Positions 1 through 11,751 of a DNA stretch of 64,000 nt are shown piece by piece; position 1 is the first letter of the stretch, and each line of letters begins with the position of its first letter. The notes below the pieces were generated by a model, which saw nothing but the letters and a program-made list of their open reading frames with translations, was not told where the DNA came from and searched no databases. The stretch is from Porodaedalea pini. Lineage: Eukaryota > Basidiomycota > Agaricomycetes > Hymenochaetales > Hymenochaetaceae. Made by a program: the position numbers and the translations under genes. The stretch lies in assembly GCA_002794775.1 (NCBI GenBank), contig NBAY01000079.1, positions 62,001 to 126,000 of the forward strand, written 5' to 3'.

Positions 1-1245
1 GTGTCAGTATCAGGTCGGGAACTGTTGGCAACTTCGCCAGAAGTCAGACGAAAGTGCAAGGACATGATGACGGCAAAGCGAAGTCCGATAAACCTCAAAG
101 ATGAAGGCACAGCCATGTACTCAGTAGGACCCAGGCCGGGATCGCTAGATGAGACAATGGAAAAGGAACCAGTCGCACCAGCAACCGTACCAATTCAAGT
201 CGTCGATGTATGGCTGGATGGAAAGGTCGAGGTGGAAGGGCTACTTGACACCAGAGCTTCGTTTATCGGACTATCGTGAGATGTGTGGAAACATCTAGGA
301 TCGCTGACTCTGAACAACAAACGAATCACTATCGAAACAGCAGACACGTCTAGGACCCAATTGCTCGGATTAATACTGCGACTCAGGATAGGACTCAGAG
401 GATTCTCGGTACTCGTACAAGCACAAGTTGTACACCTGGCACCGTTTGACATCCTACTCAGCTGACCATTCCTCGCACACTGCAAGGCTCGGTTGATGGA
501 TATAGACATCGACGACCAGGTACTAGAACTAATCCACCTGGTAATGGAAGAAGATGTATCAATTCCAACTCAAGAATGAACACAACAAAAGCAACCAGCC
601 AAGGATGAGGATTTTTGATAGTCAATGAATCAGTACAATATCGACGAGATGAACCAGAGATGCAACCATGCTATACCACAAATACCCCAGAGTCAGACAC
701 AGTACATATTTCTTTTGACAGGCAGTCTATTGAAATCACCATCACGGAAAAGGGAGGCGTAAAATCAAAACAAAATACGAAAAACAACAAAACCCAAACG
801 AACGGCGGAACAGGACTATTCTCCATTAATCACCCATATGACAACGAATCTCTAATTCCTCGAACAAATCAGACCTGCCGAACAACTCAGCCATTCTACA
901 AGTACAAAAAGGTTGCCGATTGTATAAAGCCGGTTCCAACCACACTCCCCGAAGAATACCGAATCACCAGGACACAACACCCCAATCCTCTGAAGGACCT
1001 TCCGGAACTGCCAACCCACCCTCCACCATTCTCACCTGGGAAACAACTCACCCAGGAACGATACGATGAAATGGACATAGATCTGGCCAGATTCCTACTC
1101 CCTGAAGAAAAGGATCTTGTGTGGTGGGTTATTCGGACACAGGAGATGGCGTTCACATGGGACAAAACAGAAAAGGGTGCACTCGACTATGACTACTTCG
1201 CTCCAGTTCTTATCCCAATGATCGAGCATATTCCATGGGTACTGA

Positions 1246-2560
1246 AAAATCCCACTGGGGATATTCGACAAGGTCGTCGCAATCATCAAAGACAAAATCA
1301 TGTCCGGCGTTTACGAACCATCAAACTCGTCATATTGATCCAGGTGGTTCTGTGTAGTAAAGAAGGACGGAAAGTCGCTGAGAATAGTCCACAATCTTCA
1401 ACCACTAAACGCAGTCACAATACAAGATCCATCAGTACCATATCCAACTGAACACATTGCTGAGTCTTTTGGGGGCCGATCCTGTTATACAACTTTGGAC
1501 TTATTCGTAGCATTCGACCAAAGGAAACTCGCCATATGAAGTAGGGACATAATGACATTCCAAACACCATTAGGAGCATTCCGACTCACATCGATTCCCA
1601 TGGGGTATACAAACTCCCAGCAAATCATGCACACCGATGTCACATTCATCCTGAAGGACAAAATCCCAGACGTGGCCTTCCCATACATAGATGATGTACC
1701 CATAAAAGGGCCGGCCACACGATACGAGCTGCAGGATGGATCATATGAGACCATCCCTGAAAATTCAGGAATCCACCGATTCATATGGGAACACCTAAAC
1801 GACATCAACTGAGTCCTCCAAAGGTTCAAAGTAGTTGGAGCAACTCTGTCTGGGAAAAAGTTGGTACTCGCGGCACCTGAAGCTGTGATACTTGGCCATA
1901 CATGCAACTACTCAGGACGAGTCCCAGATGAAGCATGAGTCCAAAAAGTCATCGACTGGCCCCCTTGTGAAGACATTACCGATGTTCGATCATTCCTTGG
2001 AACTGCAGGAGTTCTCAGGCATTTTATCAACGACTTCGCTTGGCTGGCATATGATCTGAACTGACTCACCAGAAAAGACGTCCCCTTCTCATTTGGAAAA
2101 CTCAAACAGCAATCAATGGACCAACTCAAGAAGGCAGTCACCGAGTCTGGAGCCATCAGGCCAATCAACTATAAATGTGGAAGACCGGTCCACCTTTGCG
2201 TAGATTCATCGATCCAAGGATACGGAGTGATTCTCTTACAGATCGGAGAAAATGAAGAACGATTCCCGGCCCGTTTTATGTCTGCAACCTGGAACAAGAG
2301 GGAACAGAACTACTCACAGCCAAAAGTAGAACTGTTTGGCCTCATGAAGGCCCTCCACAATGCACGAATCTACCTAATAGGACTGGACCACTTCTACATT
2401 GAAGTCAATGCCAAGTACATTAAAGGCATGATCAACAACCCAGATATCCAGCCAAACACGATGATCAACCAGTGGATCACTGGAATCTTATTGTTCCACT
2501 TCACGATTATCCATGTACCAGGCACTCGGCATACAGGCCCAGATGGACTCAGTCGATGAA
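1246..2560 (+). pseudogene. Gypsy reverse transcriptase and RNase H, nonsense-riddled
   Basis: Frame 1 gives the RT thumbprint: VVKKDGKSLRIVHNLQ near 1,357, CYTTLDLFVAFDQ near 1,480, FQTPLGAFRLTSIPMG near 1,558 and the catalytic box PYIDDVP near 1,681 (YIDD form). The RNase H part follows, with CVDSSIQGYG near 2,202, and the typical gypsy ending HTGPDGLSR near 2,530. In-frame TGA codons interrupt it near 1,537, 1,810, 1,936, 2,062 and 2,557. At each site the family normally has arginine (for example DIN-R-VLQRF and PDEA-R-VQKVIDWP), so these look like CGA to TGA changes. This is a relic of an enzyme that would copy element RNA into DNA. Confidence 0.9.
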
Positions 2561-2789
2561 AGCGAGCAGACACCGACCCTCCAGACAATGAAAACTATGA
2601 GGAATGGATCGACAATCAGTATGCTTTCATATTCGTAGCATACACTGGAGACATTCCCCCCACTACCAACCCTCCCACCATTCCCCGGACAGCTGCAGCA
2701 GAATCGGCCAATCAAGAGTTGATAAAAATCAAGGAGTTTCTCAGCAACCCAAAGAAACCAGAAGACATGACAGACAACGAATTTCGACA

Positions 2790-4122
2790 CTTTGTAACAA
2801 AGGCAACTTGATTTTTCATCACAGATGGACAACTCTGGAGGAAATGATACTCAGGACCACACCAACTCGTACTCGCACGAGATCACCGACTCTCAGTCAT
2901 GCAGTCAGCACACAATGACCTGGGACACAAAGGATTCTTTTCAGTACAGCTACAAATCCACAATCGATTTTGGTGGCCCATGATGAGTTCCAACATACAT
3001 TGGTTCCTGAAGACATGTCACTTGTGCCAGACTTGGCAATTCACTCACGTATGAATTCCACCGAATGTCCCAACACCAGCGCCACTATTCACCAGGGTAC
3101 ACATAGATGTGATGCTCATGCCCAAATCAGGGGGGTTCAGGTATATTGTCCAGGCAAGAGACTCACTCACAGGCTACCCGGAATTTTGACTCTTATGTGC
3201 TGATAACTCAAGATCGATCACAAACTTCATTTTCCAGGACATCATATGCAGATGGGGTTATGTTCACGAGATCGTATCAGACAACGGTCCATCATTCGAC
3301 GGTGAAGTAATCAGGATGTTGGCAAGATACGGAGTCCACAATATCCGAATCTCCCCCTATAACTCGAGAGCAAACGGAATCGTAGAGCGACACTACAGGG
3401 ACCTTCAGGAAACACTGATGAAACTTGCTGGGAATGATGAAACTTGATGGTCACAACATGCATACCATGCCATATGGGCCGAGAGGATCATGATTCAGAA
3501 AGCAACGGGATATTCGCCATACTACATGGTCCATGGAGTCCAGCCAATTCTTCCATTCGACTTGGCCGAACAAACGTACATGTCACCAGTATATACATCG
3601 AAGGTATCCCAGTCAGAACTACTCGCGGCACGAGCCAGGGCACTCCAATGTCGACCAGAAGACTTGAAACGAGTACACTCGGCAGTCATGCGTGCTTGCT
3701 TCAAATCAATCCAGCAATTTGAAAAACACTACCAAAACACGATCTGAGACTATGACTTTGGCCCTGGAGCCCTGGTTCTGGTTCGAAACTCAGGAATCGA
3801 CACGGAACTAAGCCGGAAAGCCAAACCCAAATACCTCGGACCTATGGTAGTTGTTCACCGAACAACTGGAGGATCGTACATACTTGCAGAACTCACAGGC
3901 GCAGTCTCGGCACTATGATACGTGGCATTCAGAGTCATCCTGTACCACCCCCGAGCAAACATATCGACCCCAGTCACCCAGATAGTGGAGCAAACCGACT
4001 CAGAGCTTGATGATCTAGCCAACAAACACTCAAAAACTGAAGGGGAGGAGCTCAGTGCCAAGGATCGGCCACAACCAACAGAAATCCTTGACACCGACTC
4101 TGGAACCGAATCTGAATCATGA
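2790..4122 (+). pseudogene. Gypsy integrase (zinc-binding, catalytic core, C-terminal region), nonsense-riddled
   Basis: The H2C2 zinc-binding part is visible at about 2,870-3,040 (VMQSAHNDLGHKGFF then CHLCQTW). The catalytic core follows, with the first Asp in VHIDVM near 3,100, the second in IVSDNGPSF near 3,277 and the Glu in NGIVERHYRD near 3,372. A C-terminal stretch [14 protein letters not shown] leads to VAFRVILYHPR near 3,922, typical of the end of these polyproteins. In-frame stops near 2,809, 2,847, 3,050, 3,187, 3,445, 3,745 and 3,915 are all TGA. The acidic tail ends at 4,122. No functional integrase can be made. Confidence 0.88.
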
Positions 4123-4340
4123 TACCCCATTGTTCTCTTTAATATTTGTACTCATTCCATTTCCTTTCACACAACAAACCCCCACTCCCAAACTTCAAAA
4201 CCACAAAATCCATGAAAAGCAGTACTTTACCGAGCCTGGAAGGAAAAGCCGAGTCTTATACATCCATCGTAAAGCACAGTGTAACGCAGTACCAACCATA
4301 GACTAAATTCCCTCAATAAATAACAAACACCAAAACTCCC

Positions 4341-6466
4341 CTATTTTCTACCCTTTCCTTTTCCTTTCCTCTTCTTCTCCTTCTCCTCTTTCTCCTCCTG
4401 TTCCTGAATGGTCCGATAGTTGATAAAAGATTCCTTGTCAAGGAATGGCATAGGTGGCATCCAATCCTCGACCTCCTTGTATTCACCGAGACGATGCATG
4501 AGCTCCTCGACACAAGCCTCATATGCCTCAAGACAATGACGGACAGCGGCCTGACGCTCGCAAATTGACATGCAAGACTCGGTGACGTTCCTAGCCAATG
4601 CCCCGACCAAGACATCGACGGAAGCCACGTCTGAATAGTTGGGCACGTCGCCGAACTGCCAGACTGCGCTGCCAATACCAATTGGGTCCACCATGGAGAG
4701 TGCAAGAGGAGCGAGCTGGGTACCACCATGCTGCCCACAGAACCTCTTGAAGATGCAGCGCGCCTTGTTCCACAAACAGCGAGTGCACCGCCGACTCTTG
4801 GGGACACCGTCGCATGACGCACCCGCAACAATGCAAGTGTCGCAGGCGAGGGTGAACTGAACAGTCTGCCCTAGGTGTACCCCACCTCCGAGCAAATCCA
4901 GGTCCAGGCCATCAGAAACAGCCTCTTTGGGCTTCGCATCTCTCGCAGAGGATGCACCTGCAGCACGCAGAACCTTGGATGGACCAGGACGAGAAGGCCC
5001 TTCATCACCGCTAGATTCAACCAGAACCGGCTTTCGCTTCATCCCAGGCTTCATAGGAGGGACGTTGGCTGCCACTGCCTCAGAATGCATGTGCAAACCA
5101 CCAACCTACATAGAAACAGTCAACCATGAAGGTCAGGATCAGTACAGAAAGGAATGTTCACCTTTGTCACCTCACACGGTATCTTTGTGGATGAGGTGCT
5201 TCCGCCAACTGTCAAAGGATCGGTTTTTACAGTCCCAGCCGGCGCAGCCAGGAAAGGAGAGGCAGAAGTCCTATGAGGGGGCACGGCAGGCCCACCAGTG
5301 CCTTGACGAGACTCAGCACTCACATCCAAGCCAGCCTGAGGCAACCACGTGGGAGAGACGACTTCCCCACTTTCTGTGGCCAAATGTGCAAGGACAGGAC
5401 AAGGGCGAGGCTGACGTGTACGTGACCCATGACAAGGCAAAGGTGGGACCGACTGAGTAGGAGTGGAAGGGCTCAGTTTCTATGACAAATCAGCTGGCAA
5501 AAAAAAAAAAAAAAAAAAAAATTATTACTCACAGCAGATGAAATCGGCACAGCAGGGCCAACCATTCGATAGAGCCGTCCCTGGAGCTCCTCATCGGTCG
5601 CAGCAGGGTACAGTGTGCGTAACAACTCGTGCACGCCCCTCAGTTTTGCTGTGCGCTCCTCTTCATCCTGAGCCCGTTTCGCCTCCAGAAGTGCTCTATG
5701 CTTGACCCACTCTCTCGCCTCTTGCGCAGCCTGCCTAGCACACTCAGCGTCCTCACATGCCTGATGCTCTACCCTTTCTGTGGCCTCGGCGGCAGCACGT
5801 GCACGCTCGGCAGCGACGAGTGCATGCTTGTGCTTGCGCTCGGAGACGCTTGGGCAGCGTCTCCTCGGTCACGTTCTCCACCACCTCATCGGCCTCATTC
5901 CGGAACATGTCCAGAAGGACGTCCATCACAGTGAATGAAGGGTGGGTGGCTTTCACACGCTTGGGGACGCCATCCCACGCAGTAGCAAGGGAGTGCTAGA
6001 AAAAGCATATCAGAAACAAGAACAAGAAAACAAAAATGAAGCAGTGCACCCAGGTGGCCCGCACATATGCCATCACCTCCTCGCGACCCTCCTCGCTTGA
6101 CTTCTTGAGATCGTCCAATGCGGAGTTGAAGTCTTCCATACATAACGAGAACGGATCACGCAGGATGAGACTCGGGAGAACAGACTCGGCAGGGGGGACA
6201 CCAACTTCCCCGGTGGGTTCTCCCCCGCCACCCACTTCTCCACCCAACAAGGATGAAGCTAGCTGCAATGGACACAGGAGATCCACGCCAATGAGCGCAC
6301 CTCCCACATCTCGGTTGCCATTGTCAGGCTCCTGCAAAAGGGCCAGGGCCACTGGCACATGATTGTCGGGTCCCAGCTTCCACCATGGTGGTGTCGAAAA
6401 GCCTCCCCCATCTTTGGGAGACGCGGGGGGCCACAGGACAGGCTCGGGAGTTGTAGCAGTGTCCAT
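4341..6466 (-). pseudogene. Transposon-linked zinc-cluster/coiled-coil protein, four exons, frameshifted
   Basis: Exons fit at 6466-6050, 5995-5533, 5479-5162 and 5105-4341 with GT/AG introns. The introns are 54-57 bp long, and the second contains an A/T homopolymer run. The start MDTATTPEP has an ATG. Exon 2 holds an Ala/Glu/Arg-rich helix that looks like a coiled coil, but its frame differs by one base from the start of the exon, with the shift near 5,840. Exon 4 carries a Cys-rich motif, CDTCIVAGASC then CTRCLWNKARC, which could bind zinc and nucleic acid. The tail is Glu/Lys-rich. Such antisense genes occur beside gypsy elements in agaricomycetes (recollection, not searched). Function is unknown; the possible DNA-binding role is inference. 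Confidence 0.55.
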
Positions 6467-7144
6467 CGAAAGGGTAAGGTGAGATGGAGGAGGTGGCAGT
6501 AAAAAGTAGAGGGGGGCACGTTTCGAAAACTATGACAATCTTTACCAACAGGAATCACACCCCCACATTACCAGACTGGAACAAGTGCTGTGATCACACT
6601 TAAGAAGCACGACGTGGAACCCGGTCATTTCAAGATCACCGAAGTGCCCAAAATGGTTCTCAATGATCACACACCTCAAAAGCCAATCACACACAGATCC
6701 ATACCACACCAAATACAGCACAAACCCGCTGATCACTCACAACAAACCCAGGCACACACCGAACACCAGCAGCCAACTGCAAGCCCGCTCCTACCAAAAG
6801 GGGACCCCGAGGCACGCAACACACAAATACTCAACGGAAAACGAACACCAAAGAGGATAACTATGCCGAACCAGGACCACCAAACAAAAATCACAACCGG
6901 CAATACAGAGACATGGACCAGTACCAAACACACAAAACACAAAACATTGGACTAAAAAGACACCCAAATCTGCTGATCGACCGGCTGCCGACCATGAGAA
7001 AATGACACCATCACTGTCACGAATCACCCACCGAAGGACCAACCAAAGCACATGAATGAATTGCCCGAAACATGCAATGAATGCGAACTCCGCCGACTGA
7101 CGGCATGACCAATACAGAGAGGTCCACCCGATACAGACACACAA
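6467..7144. other. A/C-rich spacer without a convincing gene
   Basis: The stretch is strongly A and C rich on the plus strand, which opens long but low-complexity frames (Thr/Gln/His/Pro-rich). None shows a recognisable domain. It probably holds the 5' flanks of the minus-strand gene on its left and the plus-strand ORF on its right. Confidence 0.4.
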
Positions 7145-8112
7145 ATGACTCAGGCAATGCAACTGTCCTTAAAAAGACACACCATTACTGAAAGTGACAA
7201 AAAGAAAAAGAAACAACATCCGACCCTGCCCACAATGGAAAGTACCGACATTACCCCTCCCCACGTGATTGTCCTCAAGGACATGGCGCACTGCATGCCC
7301 AACCCGACGCCCGGCGACCTTGCACTGGCCAACCCTCACCTGATGGGGGTCTCACAGATAGTCGTGTACGACCTGGCAACAACCTCATTCACCAAGTTGT
7401 GGCAGAACTACTGTTCGCATTCGATAAGCTCACGCCCACAGACCCAACTCTGATATATGTGGCCTATACGTTCTGCACACCCAAAATACAAGAGCAACTC
7501 TCGCAGTCACCCGCACTCGCTGGAGGTTTGTGGTCTCAATTCTGCACCACAGTTGCCATAGCCAGCCCCAACTGCGAGGGGCTCACACAACTCGCATACA
7601 ATGAAGTATACTGCATGGTGTTCAGATGGATCGTGAGCAGGAAGGTGACCTCCTATGAATCAGCCCTGACCCTCTCTCAGTTCAACGCCACAGCAATGGT
7701 GTCCTACGTCCAACCGGCATACCTCAGCCAACTGTACAAAGCCCGGGAATCGCTGATTTCTGCAGAAGCTGAGCAGGCCGACTTCGCAGCAATGCTCGAA
7801 GACACCGAGCAGGAGTGTACAGCATGCAAAGCACAACAGTCGGCCCTTCAGGAAACAGCAATCTCGATGGCCCACCTTGCCGAAACCGCTCAGGAACAAG
7901 CCATCAAAGCCCATGAACTACTCTCACAGTTAGTTGGTCAACTCAACGAGCACCACATTGTACCGATCAACCTGGGCGAGCACATGAACTTGATCGCGTC
8001 ATGGAACGACTTCAATGTGATGTTTGCAGCCGAGTATGGAAGGATCACACAGGAAGGATCAGTGATGACGAACAGGCAGGCCAAAGCTGAACACCTGGTG
8101 CATTTCTCTTGA
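7145..8112 (+). pseudogene. Unrecognised transposon-associated ORF with C-terminal coiled coil, one frameshift
   Basis: An ATG at 7,145 (or 7,236, MESTDITPPHV) opens a frame that breaks near 7,395. A one-base shift to the next frame continues smoothly as VAELLFAFDKLTP to the stop at 8,112. The second half has a Glu/Ala/Gln-rich amphipathic stretch (about 7,750-7,950) that looks like a coiled coil, after a region rich in aromatic and Cys residues. It lies between other decayed element ORFs on the same strand, so I read it as part of a retroelement or its satellite. I do not recognise the family. Confidence 0.45.
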
Positions 8113-8403
8113 AACCCCCTGGATTCAATCGCCTCATGTTGCATTAGGCAAAATAGAGTACCCCTCCGTTTCCCTTAATAACAAGAACCCCGTTTCATTT
8201 GACAACAGACACCGACCCTCTCTATTTTACTTTCTCTCTGCCCCAATTTTTTTTTTCTTACACCGAACATTGCACTAATTAATAACTCCGAGTCTCTATA
8301 AAATACCCCCTCCTTTTTGTTCATTTAGAATCACCTGCCCTACAATATCCCCCTCTCGAATAATTCAACTTTGTTCTTCTTCACTTCTACCCCTTCACTG
8401 ACC

Positions 8404-8955
8404 ATGCATTCAGACTGAACCAGCACCGAGTCTTTCTATGACAACCAAATCCTATGCCCGGACGACATACATGGGGTTCACAACTGGTTGATATCATTCA
8501 CTCTCGCTGTCGCATGCCATCACTCGCATCAGGCCACCCTCGAGGACATCCTACGCCACTCCGGATCTCACCAGCACTTCTGGCACTCGATCGCCGAGCC
8601 TGGCATGAAGGTGCATGAGTTCTTCCTGCACCTGTACATGACGATTGACGTCCAGTTCTGACCCCGACTGACCCTGATCAATAACCACACCAAGTATGTC
8701 ATCAACCAAGGCCTGGAACTCCCGGTCAATCAGCATCTACGTTTGGCAGTGACACATGACCTGATCCGGATCGCAATTATCCCATGGCACCCAGACCTAC
8801 AGACGAGCATACACCACCCAGCCCCGTCAGTCCAACTCGAGAACCTCCGTGACACGGTCGCGCAACAAATAGTGCACATCACGAAACTCCAGGGTGCGAT
8901 TTTGGCATTGATCGGTGAACCGTCAACCTCTTCATCTTCTTCTTTGCACCATTAA
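8404..8955 (+). pseudogene. Unrecognised element-associated ORF, two in-frame TGA stops
   Basis: The frame starts at the ATG at 8,404 and reads through to the stop at 8,955, about 183 codons. It is interrupted by TGA just after MHSD and again after MTIDVQF near 8,659. Both fit former CGA arginine codons, the same decay seen in the gypsy copy to the left. The end is a short Ser-rich run. No domain is recognised. The shared decay and strand suggest it belongs to the same element set as the ORF at 7,145-8,112. Confidence 0.4.
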
Positions 8956-10010
8956 ATACCACAGAATGCACCGAACCTCGCCCATTACACATTCTTTAAT
9001 TTCCAATTCAACCCCTTCTCATGTACACCACAAACACTTTTTTTCTGGCCCCCCGGGAGATGTAGCGATTAACCATTGCCTACGTGCTGGCCGAGTCTTT
9101 CTACTTTCATTTACACTACTCCTTTGACTCCCTTTACCGGCCACTGAACATTACCATTTGTTCATTTGTAATCGGCAGCCAACTCTTTATCATTAATTCT
9201 TGGTATGGACATGATCGGATGGATGGATGTTGTACGAACTCGATCAGCACATGGACAACCAACTCTCGTGGGCACAGGTGGAAGGATTTAGGCAAGTATG
9301 ACAAGGACATGGGATACAGGTGTGCAGTGGTGGAAGATGAGAGAGCAGGTTGGGCACTACGGCATCACTCCATGACAATCGGCTGCGTGATGTGCGCAGG
9401 CCGATCACCAACTCACCTTCACATCTGTTCACACAGACTCGGCCAAGTCCTGTACCACTTTCTCTGCTTCAGTTTAGTATAAATTCGCAGTAGTTTGTAG
9501 ACAGGGACGGACACATGGAGACACAGAGAATAGAGACAGAGGATAGAAAGTACAGGGACAGACAGTCCCCTCTCCACCTCTAGACCCCAATCTACTACAT
9601 GCATTACTACACACTACTCACCCAACTCTCATTCTGAAAACAGTATACACCAACTCTGTCACCGACTCTCAGAACTCCATCACCCAATCACTGAACGCCC
9701 TTGGCCACTGCCACAAGTGCCGATTCTACCCGCCCGAGTCTTGGTCCAACCGGAATCCCGCAGGTATCCGTATCACTGAGTCTTCATATCTCAAACCTCG
9801 CTCTACTTAGGTTGTCCCTCTCAGTATACCAAGTCACCGCAGTCCCCCTTGGGTCGAACACGAGCGCTAGCCCGAATTGCCCTTCAGATTTGAAGAGTCT
9901 GCAACCCTACAACGTCATGAAGTAGAATACCAACTGGACTGGAATCTTGTGTTCTTCTGTATGCCATAAAAGGAACGAGTCTATAATACATGGTCAGTAT
10001 GTTACACCTC
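8956..10010. other. Untranslated transposon-flank-like sequence
   Basis: Only short incoherent frames are present. Phrases such as accgactct and ccgagtctt recur here and around 4.1 and 8.4 kb, suggesting common element flanks. I could not pair them into LTRs. A purine-rich tract lies at about 9,500-9,560. Confidence 0.3.
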
Positions 10011-10019
10011 ATCTGAAAT

Positions 10020-11751
10020 AGAAGACTCACTTGAGTGGTGGTAAAGATTCCCAAAACGTCATTGGGGTATCAGGATGAATGGCATATTTGGAAATACATT
10101 CATCACCATCGGAAGGTTCATCATAGCTAAAAACACGTGCTTAGCAAGTATTCAGTCAGGACACCAGTTGTCAACTTACCTGTACAGATCTGTAAGAGTT
10201 TTAGATGGTGAAGCGCTAGAATAACAAAAAGGTATTAAATGCAACAACAATACATACATAGCACTGGATACTTACTTATTGTCCTTCTTGCTGTTATCCT
10301 TCTCCATGAACTGATCAGATGGACTCTGTTTGAGAGCAATAGAGCTCATCGACATTATATCTCATTTAGCATGCTCTTCAATGGCCAGACACTTTTTCTC
10401 ACGCATATCATCTAGCATATTTTTGGTTGACAGTTTGCGAGTGGGTTGGCTCTCCTTTACAGTAACAAGCTCAGGATTTGCAGGAGGGGGGCTGTGTGAT
10501 ATAAAGATTCAGAAGAAGAATATATATGAAGAGACAGCACTTACAGCTCAAGTTCTTCTACCTCTTTGTCAGATCTGTCAACACTATTAGAACCCAGATC
10601 ATGAACACTTAGAACAATAAGGTCATATCTTACCCGATCGGATCAAATGAAATTTTACGGGTGATTTGGTTTATCTTTCCTTCAACAAATAAGTCGGCCA
10701 CATAACAGTGCAAATAAACAAAAAAAACAAAAACATCAACATACTTTTTCTCAGCGACTCTGCGAAATGTTGCAATTCAGCATCTGATTCCTCCTCGCTG
10801 CATGAAATGATATGTTTTTGACTCTGTCCTGCTAAGGTTCGACCTATTGAAGGTGTTGCCAAGCTTGAAGGCTGATCGACCTGAGTGGTGTCATATTTCA
10901 TGGTCTTCTTCAGAGAGGGCGTATGGTAAGGAGATCCTAATCATTCAATCAATCTGTTGCTGAGTATTAGCGCTATAATACGGTGATCTATGGCACATAC
11001 CGTTTCGAAGGAATATCAATGACAACTTCTGGAACGAGTTTCACATTCTTCCTATATATATGATGAGTAATGTTCAAATAAAAATGCGAAGGCCAGATTA
11101 CTTCTTTGATGATCGAGTCACTCTACCCGCATTCTTCGTGGTAGAATCACAGCTCCTACTATACGATTATGAACATGTAGACCGGTTTTATGCATATGGA
11201 TATATAAAGTTCACGCATTGAAAGAATCAGGTGATATATCACGTGACAGTGTCTTGTACTTAGACCTTGAACAATGCATTGTTAACACACGAATGACAAT
11301 GTCGATGCTGCATTGGCTTACAAATCATTATAATTCGTCCCTGACTGAATGGACACATTTTCTTCTTCACCCCACAGTTCTTGATTGTCTCTAAGATAAA
11401 TGGTAAGGGATATAGGAAACAATGGCTAGAACAGACTTACCCAACACTCATATCCTCGTTGCTGCTGATGACATACACTTCAGACTTGATGCCCTTTTTC
11501 GGAGGAGGGTTGCACTGGCCACTACAGAAGTCAATAGATCAGTTACAGATAGATGAAAAACGTGGAGTAGTATACCTCTTAATTGTTTGGTCATCCGATG
11601 AACCCATAAAACGAGCTGAAATGGGCTTGCCACTTGCGTTACTTATAAATAATATACAGAATACAAAGGTTGAAACAGGTACGTACGAAACTGCAAGACC
11701 AGATTTGGCTGTGCGAGAAGCAGCAGTTGAGCAACCATAAGAAGATGGCAT
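10020..11751 (-). CDS. Unrecognised intron-rich gene, many small exons
   Basis: From an ATG at 11,751 (MPSSYGCSTAAS) short exons join in frame across GT/AG introns of about 45-60 bp. The first three give a continuous reading through SNASGKPISARF and KSGQCNPPPKKGIKSEVYV to SSNEDMSVG. Further exons downstream include DNQELWGEEENVSI, a Ser/Lys-rich piece near 10,900 and an acidic ending near 10,050 (YDEPSDGDECISKY). At least one in-frame TGA lies near 10,370, so part may be decayed. Composition (Ser, Lys, Glu, Asp) suggests a disordered nuclear-type protein, but that is inference. I do not recognise it. Confidence 0.4.

Larger units (their letters stand above)
1..4130 (+). mobile_element. Ty3/gypsy LTR retrotransposon, 5'-truncated by the window edge and decayed
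   Basis: The order protease, reverse transcriptase, RNase H, integrase is that of a Ty3/gypsy (Metaviridae) element. Gag and the 5' LTR would lie before base 1, and I could not place a 3' LTR with confidence. A protease-like stretch at about 190-300 reads LLDTRAS where aspartic proteases have DTG or DSG, so the active site looks altered. The frame shifts near 600 and near 1,245, and most in-frame stops elsewhere are TGA. The copy cannot make a polyprotein. The coding strand is notably rich in A and C. Confidence 0.9.

Noticed and set aside
1..4122. TGA read as tryptophan (alternative code) in the gypsy ORF
   Set aside because: The family has arginine at these sites, normal TGG codons occur in the same frame, and frameshifts are also present. 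CpG decay explains it better.
6590..6955. Thr/Gln/His-rich open frame as a gene
   Set aside because: Low-complexity translation of an A/C-rich strand with no domain or splicing support.
8956..10010. LTR pair around the first gypsy element
   Set aside because: Shared short phrases were seen, but no two matching blocks with proper ends could be aligned by eye.
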